Shown here: one piece after another, positions 6,096-12,929 of the stretch
How the letters are laid out: each line of letters begins with the position of its first letter
Position numbering within the stretch: the stretch's first letter is position 1
NCBI GenBank assembly: GCA_016212195.1
Contig: JACRGW010000074.1
Location: forward strand, 1 to 12,929
Direction of reading: 5' to 3'
DNA from: Nitrospirota bacterium
GTDB lineage: Bacteria; Nitrospirota; Thermodesulfovibrionia; JACRGW01
Length of the DNA: 12,929 nt
The notes under the pieces: model-generated
What the model was told of the DNA's origin: nothing
Database searches by the model: none
The model's input: only the letters and a program-made list of their open reading frames with translations
Program-made: the position numbers and the translations under genes

Positions 6096-7382
6096 ATGGG
6101 TGTCATCCTTCTTATATACAATCTATTTTCTTTCATTTTTTTGATTACACTCCTTCCCTATCTATACCTTAAGAGACGGAATAAAAAGGATGGGATTCTG
6201 TGGCTCAAGGAAAAGTTTGGTTTTATACCTGAAGAAAAATTGAAATCTATCTATGGCAGACCTATCTGGATACATGCAGTTTCTGTAGGAGAGGTGATGG
6301 CCGCCCTCCCACTTATCAAGGTAATTAAAGAAGGATACCCTGACAGGAGTTTAGTCCTTTCTACAATAACCGACACAGGAAATCTTATTGCAAGAGAAAG
6401 GGCAAAAGAGGTTGATGCAATAATCTACCTCCCCTTTGACATAAGCCTTGCTGTTAAAAGTGCATTAAGGAGGATAAGTCCTGAAATATTTATACTGATA
6501 GAAACAGAGATCTGGCCAAATCTCCTTCGTACACTAAACAGGGAAGGCATACCGTCTATTATTATCAACGGAAGGATATCCCAGCAATCTTTAAAAGGTT
6601 ATAAACTTGTAAAACCCTTTATGAAGGCTATCCTGAAGAATATAAATAGATTCGGAATGCAGACGACTTCAGATGCCGAAAGGATAAGGGCGATCGGTGC
6701 AGACCCCTTTAAGGTGGAGGTTATTGGAAATATAAAATTCGATCAATCCTTTTCTCAGGATTCGGTTGGTTCAGAAAGACTTAAAAGGTCATACGGGATA
6801 GGGGAAAGGCGTCTTTTTGTGGCAGGAAGTACCCATGAAGGAGAGGAGGAGATCATTTCTGATGCCTTCATAGAGATTAAAAAGTACTTTCATGACCTTA
6901 TCCTCCTTATTGCACCACGACATATAGAGAGGGTTAGAAGAATAGAAGGGCTACTTAAAGTAAGAGGTATTGCCTTCAGAAGGAGAACAGAACTTATCGA
7001 GAATGGACTTGATGATGCCTCAGTCATAATACTTGATACGATCGGTGAACTTGCCCAGATTTATTCTATCGCCACTGTCGTCTTTATTGGTGGAAGCCTT
7101 GTTCCTGCTGGAGGTCATAATGTCCTTGAGCCGGCAGTTTATTCTAAACCTATAATATTTGGACTACATATGGAAAACTTTAAAGATATCGCCCAGACCT
7201 TCTTAGAAAAGGGGGCTGCATGTCAGGTCTCAAATGGTCCTCAATTCAAAAGAGAATTAGGGTATCTGTTGAGTAATATGGATGTGGCAAGGTCGATTGG
7301 TGAGAATGCCAGGAAGGTGATAGATGAAAATAAAGGGGCCGTAGAAAGGTCACTAATGATGATAGAGAAATTCCTCAAATAA
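6096..7382 (+). CDS. waaA: WaaA/KdtA, Kdo transferase
   Basis: Inner-membrane-associated GT-B glycosyltransferase (family GT30) that moves Kdo from CMP-Kdo onto lipid IVA, the first core step of LPS. At 428 aa the length is normal. A hydrophobic N-terminal anchor (about 4-25) is followed by IWIHAVSVGEV, in which E66 corresponds to the catalytic Glu. ETEIWPN (136-142), GSTHEGEEE (244-252), APRH (273-276) and the donor-binding loop GGSLVPAGGHNVLEP (332-346) are all typical of the family. It heads a run of seven co-directional genes. The ATG at 6096 is the only start that keeps the membrane anchor; no clear ribosome binding site precedes it. Whether it adds one, two or more Kdo units cannot be told from sequence. 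Confidence 0.96.
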   Translation: MGVILLIYNLFSFIFLITLLPYLYLKRRNKKDGILWLKEKFGFIPEEKLKSIYGRPIWIHAVSVGEVMAALPLIKVIKEGYPDRSLVLSTITDTGNLIARERAKEVDAIIYLPFDISLAVKSALRRISPEIFILIETEIWPNLLRTLNREGIPSIIINGRISQQSLKGYKLVKPFMKAILKNINRFGMQTTSDAERIRAIGADPFKVEVIGNIKFDQSFSQDSVGSERLKRSYGIGERRLFVAGSTHEGEEEIISDAFIEIKKYFHDLILLIAPRHIERVRRIEGLLKVRGIAFRRRTELIENGLDDASVIILDTIGELAQIYSIATVVFIGGSLVPAGGHNVLEPAVYSKPIIFGLHMENFKDIAQTFLEKGAACQVSNGPQFKRELGYLLSNMDVARSIGENARKVIDENKGAVERSLMMIEKFLK

Positions 7383-7389
7383 TTGATTT

Positions 7390-8496
7390 ATGAAATATAT
7401 GGAGGAATATGTTGAGGGAATTATTCGGGGAAAGAATCAGGGGATCTTTTCCTTTTTTTTGTTTCTACTTTCTATCGTCTATGGTTTCATTCAAAGGGTA
7501 AGAGTCTTACTTTACAGGAAAGGTTTATTTAAGGCCGAAAAGATAGGGTCGAAGGTGATAAGCGTAGGGAATATAACTTTAGGAGGGACAGGGAAGACCC
7601 CTGCTGTTATGGCAATCGCACAAATGGGTAAAGAGAAATCCTTTAAGGTAACGATTCTCACCAGGGGTTACAAAGGTAAGGCGAAGGGGATCAATGTCGT
7701 TTCTGATGGATCAAAGACCTTATTGGATTGTAAGGATGCAGGAGACGAACCGTATCTTATGGCAAAAAAGCTGAACGGTATCCCTGTAGTAAAGGGTAAA
7801 AACCGCTATCTCTCAGCCAGGTTTGCGATTGAAAGGTTTGGATCAGATCTATTTATTCTTGATGACGGATTCCAGCACCTTAAGATTCACAGGGATATAA
7901 ACATTCTCCTTATTGATGCGGCTGACCCCTTTGGAAACAACCGCATCTTTCCGGGAGGAACTCTGAGGGAGCCACTCACGGCTATGGGTAGGGCAGATAT
8001 TATTGTGCTAACAAAGTCAGACCTTTTCAAAAAAAATACAGAGACTATAGAAAAGATACGGAAGTATAATCCTTCTGCACCTATTTTTACGAGTTACTAT
8101 TATCCTTTAGATCTGGTAGATATGAAAGGAGATATAATGCCCGTTAAAGGTATTAAAGGCAGGTCCTTATTTATTTTCTCAGGATTGGCAAACCATTCTT
8201 CCTTCAGATTGATTATTGAAAGAGAAGAGGCAAGGGTTAAAGGGGAATTGACCTATCCTGATCATTTCTACTATTCTGAAAGTGATATTGAAGAAATAAA
8301 AAAGAAGGCGGAATCTGCCGGAGCCGATATAATAGTGACTACAGAAAAGGATATTGTGAGGATCCCTTACCCAGGGGTAGACCCTGAAACAAGTTCAGGG
8401 CGAGTCTGGGCATTGAGGATAGGTTTTATTGTAGAGGATAGAGAGAGGTGGGAATCAATTCTATTCCAAAAGGGACCGGTTGGGGGAAATAGTTGA
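7390..8496 (+). CDS. lpxK: LpxK, tetraacyldisaccharide 4'-kinase
   Basis: Membrane-associated P-loop kinase that phosphorylates the 4' position of the lipid A disaccharide to give lipid IVA. At 368 aa it is slightly longer than the usual 310-350. A hydrophobic N-terminal segment (about 19-34) precedes the Walker A loop GNITLGGTGKTP (60-71). Further family motifs are LTRGYKG (90-96), GDEP with D119, DDGFQHLKIHRD (158-169) with the conserved Asp pair and His, and LTKSD (207-211). TTEKD near the C-terminus is also typical. The loop after TTEKDIVRIP is partly encoded by a REP-like palindrome (8382-8400). The ATG at 7390 lies seven bases after the waaA stop with no clear ribosome binding site, and Met4 (7399) is an alternative start. 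The stop overlaps the TTG start of lpxL. Confidence 0.95.
   Translation: MKYMEEYVEGIIRGKNQGIFSFFLFLLSIVYGFIQRVRVLLYRKGLFKAEKIGSKVISVGNITLGGTGKTPAVMAIAQMGKEKSFKVTILTRGYKGKAKGINVVSDGSKTLLDCKDAGDEPYLMAKKLNGIPVVKGKNRYLSARFAIERFGSDLFILDDGFQHLKIHRDINILLIDAADPFGNNRIFPGGTLREPLTAMGRADIIVLTKSDLFKKNTETIEKIRKYNPSAPIFTSYYYPLDLVDMKGDIMPVKGIKGRSLFIFSGLANHSSFRLIIEREEARVKGELTYPDHFYYSESDIEEIKKKAESAGADIIVTTEKDIVRIPYPGVDPETSSGRVWALRIGFIVEDRERWESILFQKGPVGGNS
8379..8407. repeat. REP-like palindromic element inside lpxK
   Basis: CCCTGAA (8382-8388) and TTCAGGG (8394-8400) form a perfect seven-base stem around the loop ACAAG. AGAC on the left (8379-8382) and GTCT on the right (8404-8407) can extend the stem past a short bulge. 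From general knowledge, CCTGAAACAAGTTCAGGG-type hairpins are dispersed repeats in many environmental bacterial genomes. Here it is read in frame and encodes the residues around DPETSSG of LpxK. Only one copy is visible in this window. Confidence 0.6.
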
Positions 8497-9386
8497 AGAA
8501 ATTCTCCTGCTGGATCGAATATATCTTTTATATCTCTATTGCATGGTTTCTTAACCTTATCCCCTTTCCCCTTTCTTTAAAAGCTGGTGAGATACTCGGA
8601 AATCTGTTTTTTTTATTTGACAGGAAGCACAGGGAGATAACCCTTACTAACCTGGGTAGGGCATTTAAGAACGGAAAGTCAGAAAAGGAGATCTTTGAAA
8701 TAGGTAAGGCCTGTTATCAAAACATGGGGAGGTCCTTTGTGGAGTTTTCAAGACTCTTGAGAAATAACCACGAATATATAAGAAAATATATTACAATAGA
8801 GGGGTTTGAAAAATATATAAAGGCGAAAGAAAAGGGAAGGGGAGTTCTTTACCTCACAGGTCATTGCGGGAACTGGGAACTTATGCCCCTTACCCAGGCA
8901 CTCAGTGGGTATCCGGTGAATATAGTGACAAGACCTATCGACAATCCCTATCTTAACAGGAAGGTAGAGGAAATAAGGACAAGGTATGGAAACAGGATAA
9001 TTGAAAAGAAAAGGGCAATGAGAGGGATCTTGAGGTGTCTTGAAGAAGATGGGACAATAGGCATCCTCCTTGATCAGAATGTTACAAAGAAAGAGGGTGT
9101 ATTTGTTGACTTCTTTGGAGAACCTGTTTGCACGAATAAAGGATTAGCATTAATTGCACAGAAGACGGGCGCACCTGTACTCCCTGCATTTATCCATTAT
9201 CTTGGAGACGGTAGACATCGGATAGAAATCGGTGAAGAGATAGTGCTTGAGAAAAGCGGTGATCCTAATGCGGATGTGGTTTCCAATACCGCAAAGTTTA
9301 CAAAAATAATCGAGGAACATATAAAGAAATACCCGAAGGAATGGCTCTGGTTACACAGGAGATGGAAAACCAGGCCTGATAGTTAA
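8493..9386 (+). CDS. lpxL: Lipid A secondary acyltransferase, LpxL/HtrB family
   Basis: Membrane-anchored enzyme that adds a secondary acyl chain to Kdo-lipid A. At 297 aa the length is typical. A hydrophobic N-terminal anchor (about 9-28) is followed by HREITLTNLGRAF and the catalytic H-x4-E motif (H124 to E129 in LTGHCGNWEL). LLDQN, then VFVDFFGEPVCTNKGLALIA and TGAPVLPAFI, match the family. It ends WLHRRWKTRP, as usual. The start is a TTG at 8493-8495 that overlaps the TGA of lpxK (8494-8496). GGGGGA lies about five bases before it, and no in-frame ATG exists until after the membrane anchor, so TTG is very likely right. It is the only acyltransferase of this type here, so whether it makes one or both secondary additions is unknown. 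Confidence 0.93.
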   Translation: MKKFSCWIEYIFYISIAWFLNLIPFPLSLKAGEILGNLFFLFDRKHREITLTNLGRAFKNGKSEKEIFEIGKACYQNMGRSFVEFSRLLRNNHEYIRKYITIEGFEKYIKAKEKGRGVLYLTGHCGNWELMPLTQALSGYPVNIVTRPIDNPYLNRKVEEIRTRYGNRIIEKKRAMRGILRCLEEDGTIGILLDQNVTKKEGVFVDFFGEPVCTNKGLALIAQKTGAPVLPAFIHYLGDGRHRIEIGEEIVLEKSGDPNADVVSNTAKFTKIIEEHIKKYPKEWLWLHRRWKTRPDS

Positions 9387-9392
9387 AAGGAA

Positions 9393-10421
9393 ATGGTTGA
9401 CTTCTATGGAAGGGAGATTAAGAGTATCCTTATCAGGTCTGTTAACTGGGTAGGTGACGCAATACTAACAACCCCTGCTATATCAGCTTTGAGGAATAAC
9501 TTTCACCAGGCAAAGATTTCTATTCTTGCTAAACCATATGTTAGTGAGGTCTTCAAGGAGAACCCAGATATTGATGAGATCATCCCTTACGAAGGATTGG
9601 GTATCAGAAAGGGATTTGTACTTATAAATGAGCTCAGAAAGAGGGGGTTTGATTTAGCTGTCCTATTTCAGAATGCCTTTGAGGCAGCCCTTATATCCTT
9701 TCTATCAGGAATTCCAGTGAGGTTAGGGTACGCCACAGACGGAAGGGCTTTCCTTCTCAGGCCTTCTATAAAGATTAGACCTGAGACTAAGAAGAAACAC
9801 CATCTTGATTATTATCTCGATCTTTTAAGTGAGGCAGGTTTTAATACAGAAAGAGGACCATTGGTTCTGAACCTTAAAGAAGGGGAGAGGATGTGGGCAA
9901 TAGGTCACCTCAAAAAGGAAGGATGGAATGAAGATGACAGACTTGTTGGTATAAACCCTGGTGCTGCCTATGGACAGGCAAAGCGGTGGTATCCTGAAAG
10001 GTTTGCATCTCTTGCAGATAGGGTTATTAAGGAAGATGTAAAGGTGATCATCTTTGGTGGTCCAAAGGAGACAGCTATTGTAGAAGAAATAAAGAAGGAG
10101 ATGGTTTCGAGACCGATCTTTGTTACAGGAAATACCTCTGTAAGGGAACTCGCCTCTCTCATTGAGAGATGTTCTGTATTTGTGAGTAATGATACCGGGC
10201 CTATGCATATGGCCGCAGCCTTAAATGTCCCCGTTGTTGCCCTCTTCGGGTCTACAGATATAAATATAACAGGGCCAATAGGAGAGAAACACAGGGTTAT
10301 ATGGAAAAAAGTTGAATGCAGCCCCTGTTTTTTAAGGGAATGTCCGAAAGACTTCAGGTGTATGAACCTTATAACCGTTGATGAGGCAGTAGATGCAGTT
10401 ATCGAAAGATTGGTGGTGTGA
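9393..10421 (+). CDS. waaF: WaaF-type lipopolysaccharide heptosyltransferase (GT9)
   Basis: Cytoplasmic-face GT-B enzyme that transfers L-glycero-D-manno-heptose from ADP-heptose to the inner core. At 342 aa it has the family length. Motifs in order: IRSVNWVGDAILTTPAI (14-30) with the conserved Asp D22, INPGAAYGQAKRWYPERF (187-204) with K197, and VSNDTGPMHMAAAL (264-277) with D267. A C-terminal Cys cluster, C309-x2-C312-x4-C317-x5-C323, is typical of WaaF rather than WaaC. It begins six bases after lpxL with AAAAGG unusually close to the ATG, and ends five bases before the GT2 gene. Assignment as heptosyltransferase II rather than another GT9 rests on the VNWVGD and Cys motifs. No heptosyltransferase I is in view; it may lie elsewhere or this enzyme may act on Kdo directly. 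Confidence 0.9.
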   Translation: MVDFYGREIKSILIRSVNWVGDAILTTPAISALRNNFHQAKISILAKPYVSEVFKENPDIDEIIPYEGLGIRKGFVLINELRKRGFDLAVLFQNAFEAALISFLSGIPVRLGYATDGRAFLLRPSIKIRPETKKKHHLDYYLDLLSEAGFNTERGPLVLNLKEGERMWAIGHLKKEGWNEDDRLVGINPGAAYGQAKRWYPERFASLADRVIKEDVKVIIFGGPKETAIVEEIKKEMVSRPIFVTGNTSVRELASLIERCSVFVSNDTGPMHMAAALNVPVVALFGSTDINITGPIGEKHRVIWKKVECSPCFLRECPKDFRCMNLITVDEAVDAVIERLVV

Positions 10422-10426
10422 GTTAG

Positions 10427-11140
10427 ATGGATGAAATAGATATTTCTCTTGTTATACCAGTCCATAACGAAGAAGAGTCCCTCCCATTCTTAGTGACTGA
10501 GATAAGTGATACGATGGCTGCGAATAAGAATTATGAAATCATCTTCATAGATGATGGGAGTACCGATGGAAGTTTTTCAACACTCATCCATCTCAAGGAG
10601 AAGTATCCGAGGATCAGAATAATAAAATTAAAAGACAGGTATGGGCAGACATCCGCTATGGATGCAGGTTTCAAGAAGGCGAAGGGGAGAATAATAATAA
10701 CGATGGACGCAGACTTACAGAACGACCCTACCGATATAGATAAGCTCATAAATGAGCTTAACGGGTATGATATTGTGATAGGATGGAGGGCGGAGAGGAA
10801 AGATACCTGGCTAAAAAGATTATCCTCAAGAATAGCCAATTTTGTCAGGAACAAGATAACCGATGATGAGATAAAAGATGTGGGATGCACCCTAAAGGCA
10901 TATAAGAGGGAATTTCTCGATAGGGTAAAACTCTACAATGGGATGCATCGCTTCCTGCCTACACTTTTCAAGATGGAAGGTGCAAGGGTGAAAGAGGTAA
11001 AGGTAAATCATAGACCCAGAAGACATGGCAGGTCAAAATATAATGTAAGAAACAGGGTCTTCAAAGCCATCTACGATCTAATTGCTGTCAGATGGATGAA
11101 GAGACGCCGTTTGATTTATGAGATAGAGGAGGAATTATAA
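10427..11140 (+). CDS. Family 2 glycosyltransferase, polyprenyl-phosphate sugar synthase-like (no membrane helices)
   Basis: A 237-aa GT-A enzyme of the dolichol/undecaprenyl-phosphate hexose synthase type (DPM1, ArnC and GtrB relatives), which load a sugar from a nucleotide donor onto a lipid carrier. Motifs: SLVIPVHNEEESLP (7-20), IDDGSTDGS (41-49), the metal-binding DADLQNDP (94-101), GWRAERKDTWLKR (119-131), DVGCTLKAY (151-159), NGMHRFLP (171-178) and RPRRHGRSKYNV (196-207). ArnC and GtrB carry two C-terminal membrane helices; this protein stops at a basic tail (WMKRRR) without any, so it is probably peripheral. Its stop shares one base with the LAB_N gene start (TAATG), and an ArnT-like gene follows. 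I infer that it makes the lipid-linked sugar used by that transferase; the sugar is unknown. Confidence 0.9.
   Translation: MDEIDISLVIPVHNEEESLPFLVTEISDTMAANKNYEIIFIDDGSTDGSFSTLIHLKEKYPRIRIIKLKDRYGQTSAMDAGFKKAKGRIIITMDADLQNDPTDIDKLINELNGYDIVIGWRAERKDTWLKRLSSRIANFVRNKITDDEIKDVGCTLKAYKREFLDRVKLYNGMHRFLPTLFKMEGARVKEVKVNHRPRRHGRSKYNVRNRVFKAIYDLIAVRWMKRRRLIYEIEEEL
10741..10760. repeat. Near-perfect 20-base inverted repeat inside the GT2 gene
   Basis: TAAGCTCAT (10741-10749) and ATGAGCTTA (10752-10760) are perfect nine-base complements separated by two bases. They lie within codons for DKLINELN (105-112). Such a repeat could arise by chance in a window of this size; no function is assigned. Confidence 0.5.
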
Positions 11141-11418
11141 TGGATATAAAATTTAACTTTTGGACATTGCTTGGTCTTGGAGGACAGCTTTTCTTCTTCA
11201 GCAGGTTTCTTTACCAGTGGATTGTATCTGAAAGAAGAAAGGAGAGTGTGATTCCTACAGGATTCTGGTTTTTCAGTTTAGGGGGGAGTTTTCTACTTCT
11301 TATGTATGCAATACATATCAAAGACCCTATCTTCATCCTCGGACAATCAACTGGATTTGTAATTTATCTCAGGAACCTCATGTTTATATACAGGAAGAAA
11401 AGTAGTTTAACTGACTGA
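11140..11418 (+). CDS. Stand-alone LAB_N-domain membrane protein (PQ-loop-like)
   Basis: A 92-aa protein with three hydrophobic segments (about 7-27, 41-60 and 63-84). Its motifs are those of the LAB_N domain (named for its occurrence at the N-terminus of some lipid-A-disaccharide synthases): GGQLFFFSRFLYQWIVSE (14-31), IPTGFWFFSLGG (38-49) and YLRNL (76-80). It is not itself LpxB and has no glycosyltransferase domain, although databases often give such proteins that name. Three-helix proteins of this fold group resemble half-transporters. GAGGAGG precedes the ATG, which overlaps the GT2 stop by one base, so the two are likely made in matched amounts. Lying between a lipid-carrier-charging GT2 and an ArnT-like enzyme, it may anchor the GT2 or help flip the lipid-linked sugar; this is inference. 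Confidence 0.88.
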   Translation: MDIKFNFWTLLGLGGQLFFFSRFLYQWIVSERRKESVIPTGFWFFSLGGSFLLLMYAIHIKDPIFILGQSTGFVIYLRNLMFIYRKKSSLTD

Positions 11419-11425
11419 TTCTGTT

Positions 11426-12929
11426 ATGGACAGAAATGAGATCATAAAGTCTATATTCTTCATCCTTCTTATATCATTACCCCTTTTTTTCTTCAGGCTC
11501 GACACTCCAGGATTGACTGATAGGGACGAGGGGAGTTTTTCAGAGGCAACGAGGGAGATGCTTGAGTCAGGTGACTGGTTGACACCGAAGTTCAATTATA
11601 ACAACCGTTTTGATAAACCGATCCTTATCTACTATATCATGGCGTTGCCATACAAATTATTCGGCATAAATGAGTTCGCTGCGAGATTCCACTCTGCCTT
11701 CTTCGGTACGCTCCTCCTTCTTCTTGTTTTTTTCTTTGTGAAGGATTTAAAGGGTATTAGAACAGCACTGCTGTCTTCGATGATTCTTGCATCAAACCTT
11801 ATAATAGTTATTCTCTCCAGGGCTGCTATAACAGATATGGTCCTGATATTTCTGATTACCGCTTCTCTCTTCTCATTTTATAAGGGCCTGTGGATAGATA
11901 GGAAATGGTCCTGGGGATTCTATATCTTCTCTGCCCTTGCTGTACTTACAAAGGGGCCTGTAGGGATTATTATTCCCCTTCTTGTGATCATCCTATATCT
12001 TATATCCCTAAGGGGTAAAGTTAATCTGAAGGGGTTTCACCTTCTGAGTGGTGCATTCCTGTTTTTGTTAATCTCCCTTCCGTGGTTCTTAATAATGCTC
12101 GCAATCCATAGTAACGAATATATAGAGGCCGCTAAATACCATACGCTCACCAGATATAGCAGTGTTCTCGGTGGACATAGTGGAATGATCTTTTATTATA
12201 TTCCCGTGATATTAATAGGATTCTTCCCGTGGAGCGCCTTTCTTCCTGCGTCTATTTATTATGCTATTAAGGACGGTTGGAAGCGAAGATGGGAGAGCGG
12301 AGGTCATTCCCTGTCTATTTTCAGTATCATATGGATACTTGTAGTCTTCGTATTCTTCACCTTTTCGAAGACAAAACTCCCCCACTATATAGGACCATTG
12401 TTTCCGGCGATGTCTATCTTAGTGGCGGATCTGATAGACCGTTATATATCGGAAGAACGAATTGCAGGGGCGAACTTCAAAAGGTGGATGACGGTATCCT
12501 TATATATCGGAGGAATACTTGGAGTTCTTTTTTCGGCTGTGCTTGCTACCGCAGGGGTCTTATCCCACAGGATAGTTGATATTATTAGTAAAAAGATACC
12601 TGTCATTGATGTCGATTTCTTAGGCGATCTATTCATCATATCGGCAATAATTTTTATAGGTACCCTTTCTTTTATATACCTTTCGATTAAGGGGGCAAAA
12701 AGGACAAGTATCACATTCCTTATGATAATGATAGTAATTATGGTACCTGCAATGATGTTGACTATCGTACCTACGGTTGACAGCCTTTTTCTTGCACCAC
12801 AGAGGCGTCTTGCAGCCTTTGCTGGATCAAACCTGGGGGAGAATGGACGGTTTATCGTATTTGGTTTTTACAGACCGACCCTTGTATTTTATTCAAAGAG
12901 AAAGGTGGTATTCATAAGGAATGAGGATA
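11426..12929 (+). CDS. ArnT-like (GT83/PMT superfamily) lipid A glycosyltransferase, C-terminus beyond window
   Basis: Open from ATG 11426 to the window edge (501 codons, no stop), so partial at the 3' end. A multi-pass membrane protein that on family grounds uses a polyprenyl-phosphate-linked sugar on the periplasmic side. ArnT-family features in order: a first helix (about 8-24), the catalytic-loop region DRDEGSFSEATREM (32-45), SGDWLTP (48-54), RFDKP (61-65), LTKGPVG (174-180) and SKTKLPHYIGPLFP (314-327), the counterpart of the KLPTYILP motif. About ten to twelve hydrophobic stretches follow the family layout, and the soluble domain starts near residue 450. In E. coli, ArnT adds aminoarabinose to lipid A; relatives add galactosamine or glucosamine, so the sugar here is open. 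It starts seven bases after the LAB_N gene without a clear ribosome binding site, suggesting coupling. Confidence 0.9.
   Translation, partial: MDRNEIIKSIFFILLISLPLFFFRLDTPGLTDRDEGSFSEATREMLESGDWLTPKFNYNNRFDKPILIYYIMALPYKLFGINEFAARFHSAFFGTLLLLLVFFFVKDLKGIRTALLSSMILASNLIIVILSRAAITDMVLIFLITASLFSFYKGLWIDRKWSWGFYIFSALAVLTKGPVGIIIPLLVIILYLISLRGKVNLKGFHLLSGAFLFLLISLPWFLIMLAIHSNEYIEAAKYHTLTRYSSVLGGHSGMIFYYIPVILIGFFPWSAFLPASIYYAIKDGWKRRWESGGHSLSIFSIIWILVVFVFFTFSKTKLPHYIGPLFPAMSILVADLIDRYISEERIAGANFKRWMTVSLYIGGILGVLFSAVLATAGVLSHRIVDIISKKIPVIDVDFLGDLFIISAIIFIGTLSFIYLSIKGAKRTSITFLMIMIVIMVPAMMLTIVPTVDSLFLAPQRRLAAFAGSNLGENGRFIVFGFYRPTLVFYSKRKVVFIRNED

Noticed and set aside
9968..10465. 165-codon minus-strand open frame opposite waaF and the start of the GT2 gene
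   Set aside because: Antisense to two well-supported genes; its translation has no domain features.
11140..11418. Truncated lipid-A-disaccharide synthase (LpxB)
   Set aside because: The protein matches only the LAB_N membrane domain and has a proper start, stop and operon fit; it is a complete stand-alone protein, not a broken LpxB.
12277..12579. 100-codon plus-strand open frame
   Set aside because: It lies in another frame inside the ArnT-like gene, whose frame is open from 11426 to the edge with family motifs on both sides.
1..12929. CRISPR arrays, tRNA/rRNA genes, insertion sequences, phage genes or defence systems
   Set aside because: No direct-repeat arrays, cloverleaf-like sequences, transposase or phage motifs were seen; the window is filled with conserved envelope, repair and redox genes.

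Overview
The window comes from a Gram-negative (diderm, LPS-making) bacterium. It carries the outer-membrane assembly protein BamA, the Kdo transferase WaaA, the lipid A enzymes LpxK and LpxL, and a heptosyltransferase. A flavodiiron protein next to an Isf-type iron-sulfur flavoprotein points to an anaerobic or microaerophilic lifestyle. Codon use is moderately AT-rich, with heavy use of ATA for Ile and AGG/AGA for Arg. I read this as compatible with Nitrospirota (Thermodesulfovibrionia-like) or a deltaproteobacterial-type lineage, but no marker here decides it.

Layout. Positions 1-2396 (minus strand) hold bamA followed by the first 18 codons of a secreted protein, probably the periplasmic chaperone Skp/OmpH; this matches the common bamA-skp-lpxD-fabZ-lpxA order. 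A divergent AT-rich spacer (2397-2547) contains a good sigma70-type promoter for bamA. Positions 2548-4064 hold two convergent genes, an endonuclease III (nth) and a cytoplasmic M28 metallopeptidase, whose stop codons overlap. Positions 4178-5977 form a two-gene unit, flavodiiron protein plus Isf-like flavoprotein, behind an extended -10 promoter. Positions 6096 to the right edge are one tightly packed co-directional operon: waaA(kdtA)-lpxK-lpxL-waaF-GT2-LABN-arnT-like, with gaps of 0-7 bases or short overlaps. Its last gene runs off the window.

How the genes work together. LpxK phosphorylates the lipid A disaccharide, WaaA adds Kdo, LpxL adds a secondary acyl chain and WaaF adds heptose. The last three genes look like a polyprenyl-phosphate-sugar module: a GT2 to charge the carrier lipid, a three-helix PQ-loop-like LAB_N protein that may help anchor or flip it, and an ArnT-family (GT83) transferase to decorate lipid A or core on the periplasmic side. 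BamA and Skp handle the protein side of the same outer membrane.

Most of the window is ordinary envelope housekeeping. The points most worth a second look are: an endonuclease III whose iron-sulfur motif has His in place of the second Cys; a REP-like palindrome that supplies an in-frame loop of LpxK; the GT2-LABN-ArnT cassette with a GT2 lacking membrane helices; inverted repeats overlapping the bamA and flavodiiron promoters; and a waaA promoter that would give an almost leaderless mRNA. I saw no tRNA, rRNA, CRISPR array, insertion sequence or convincing intrinsic terminator, and no gene-free stretch longer than about 155 bases.
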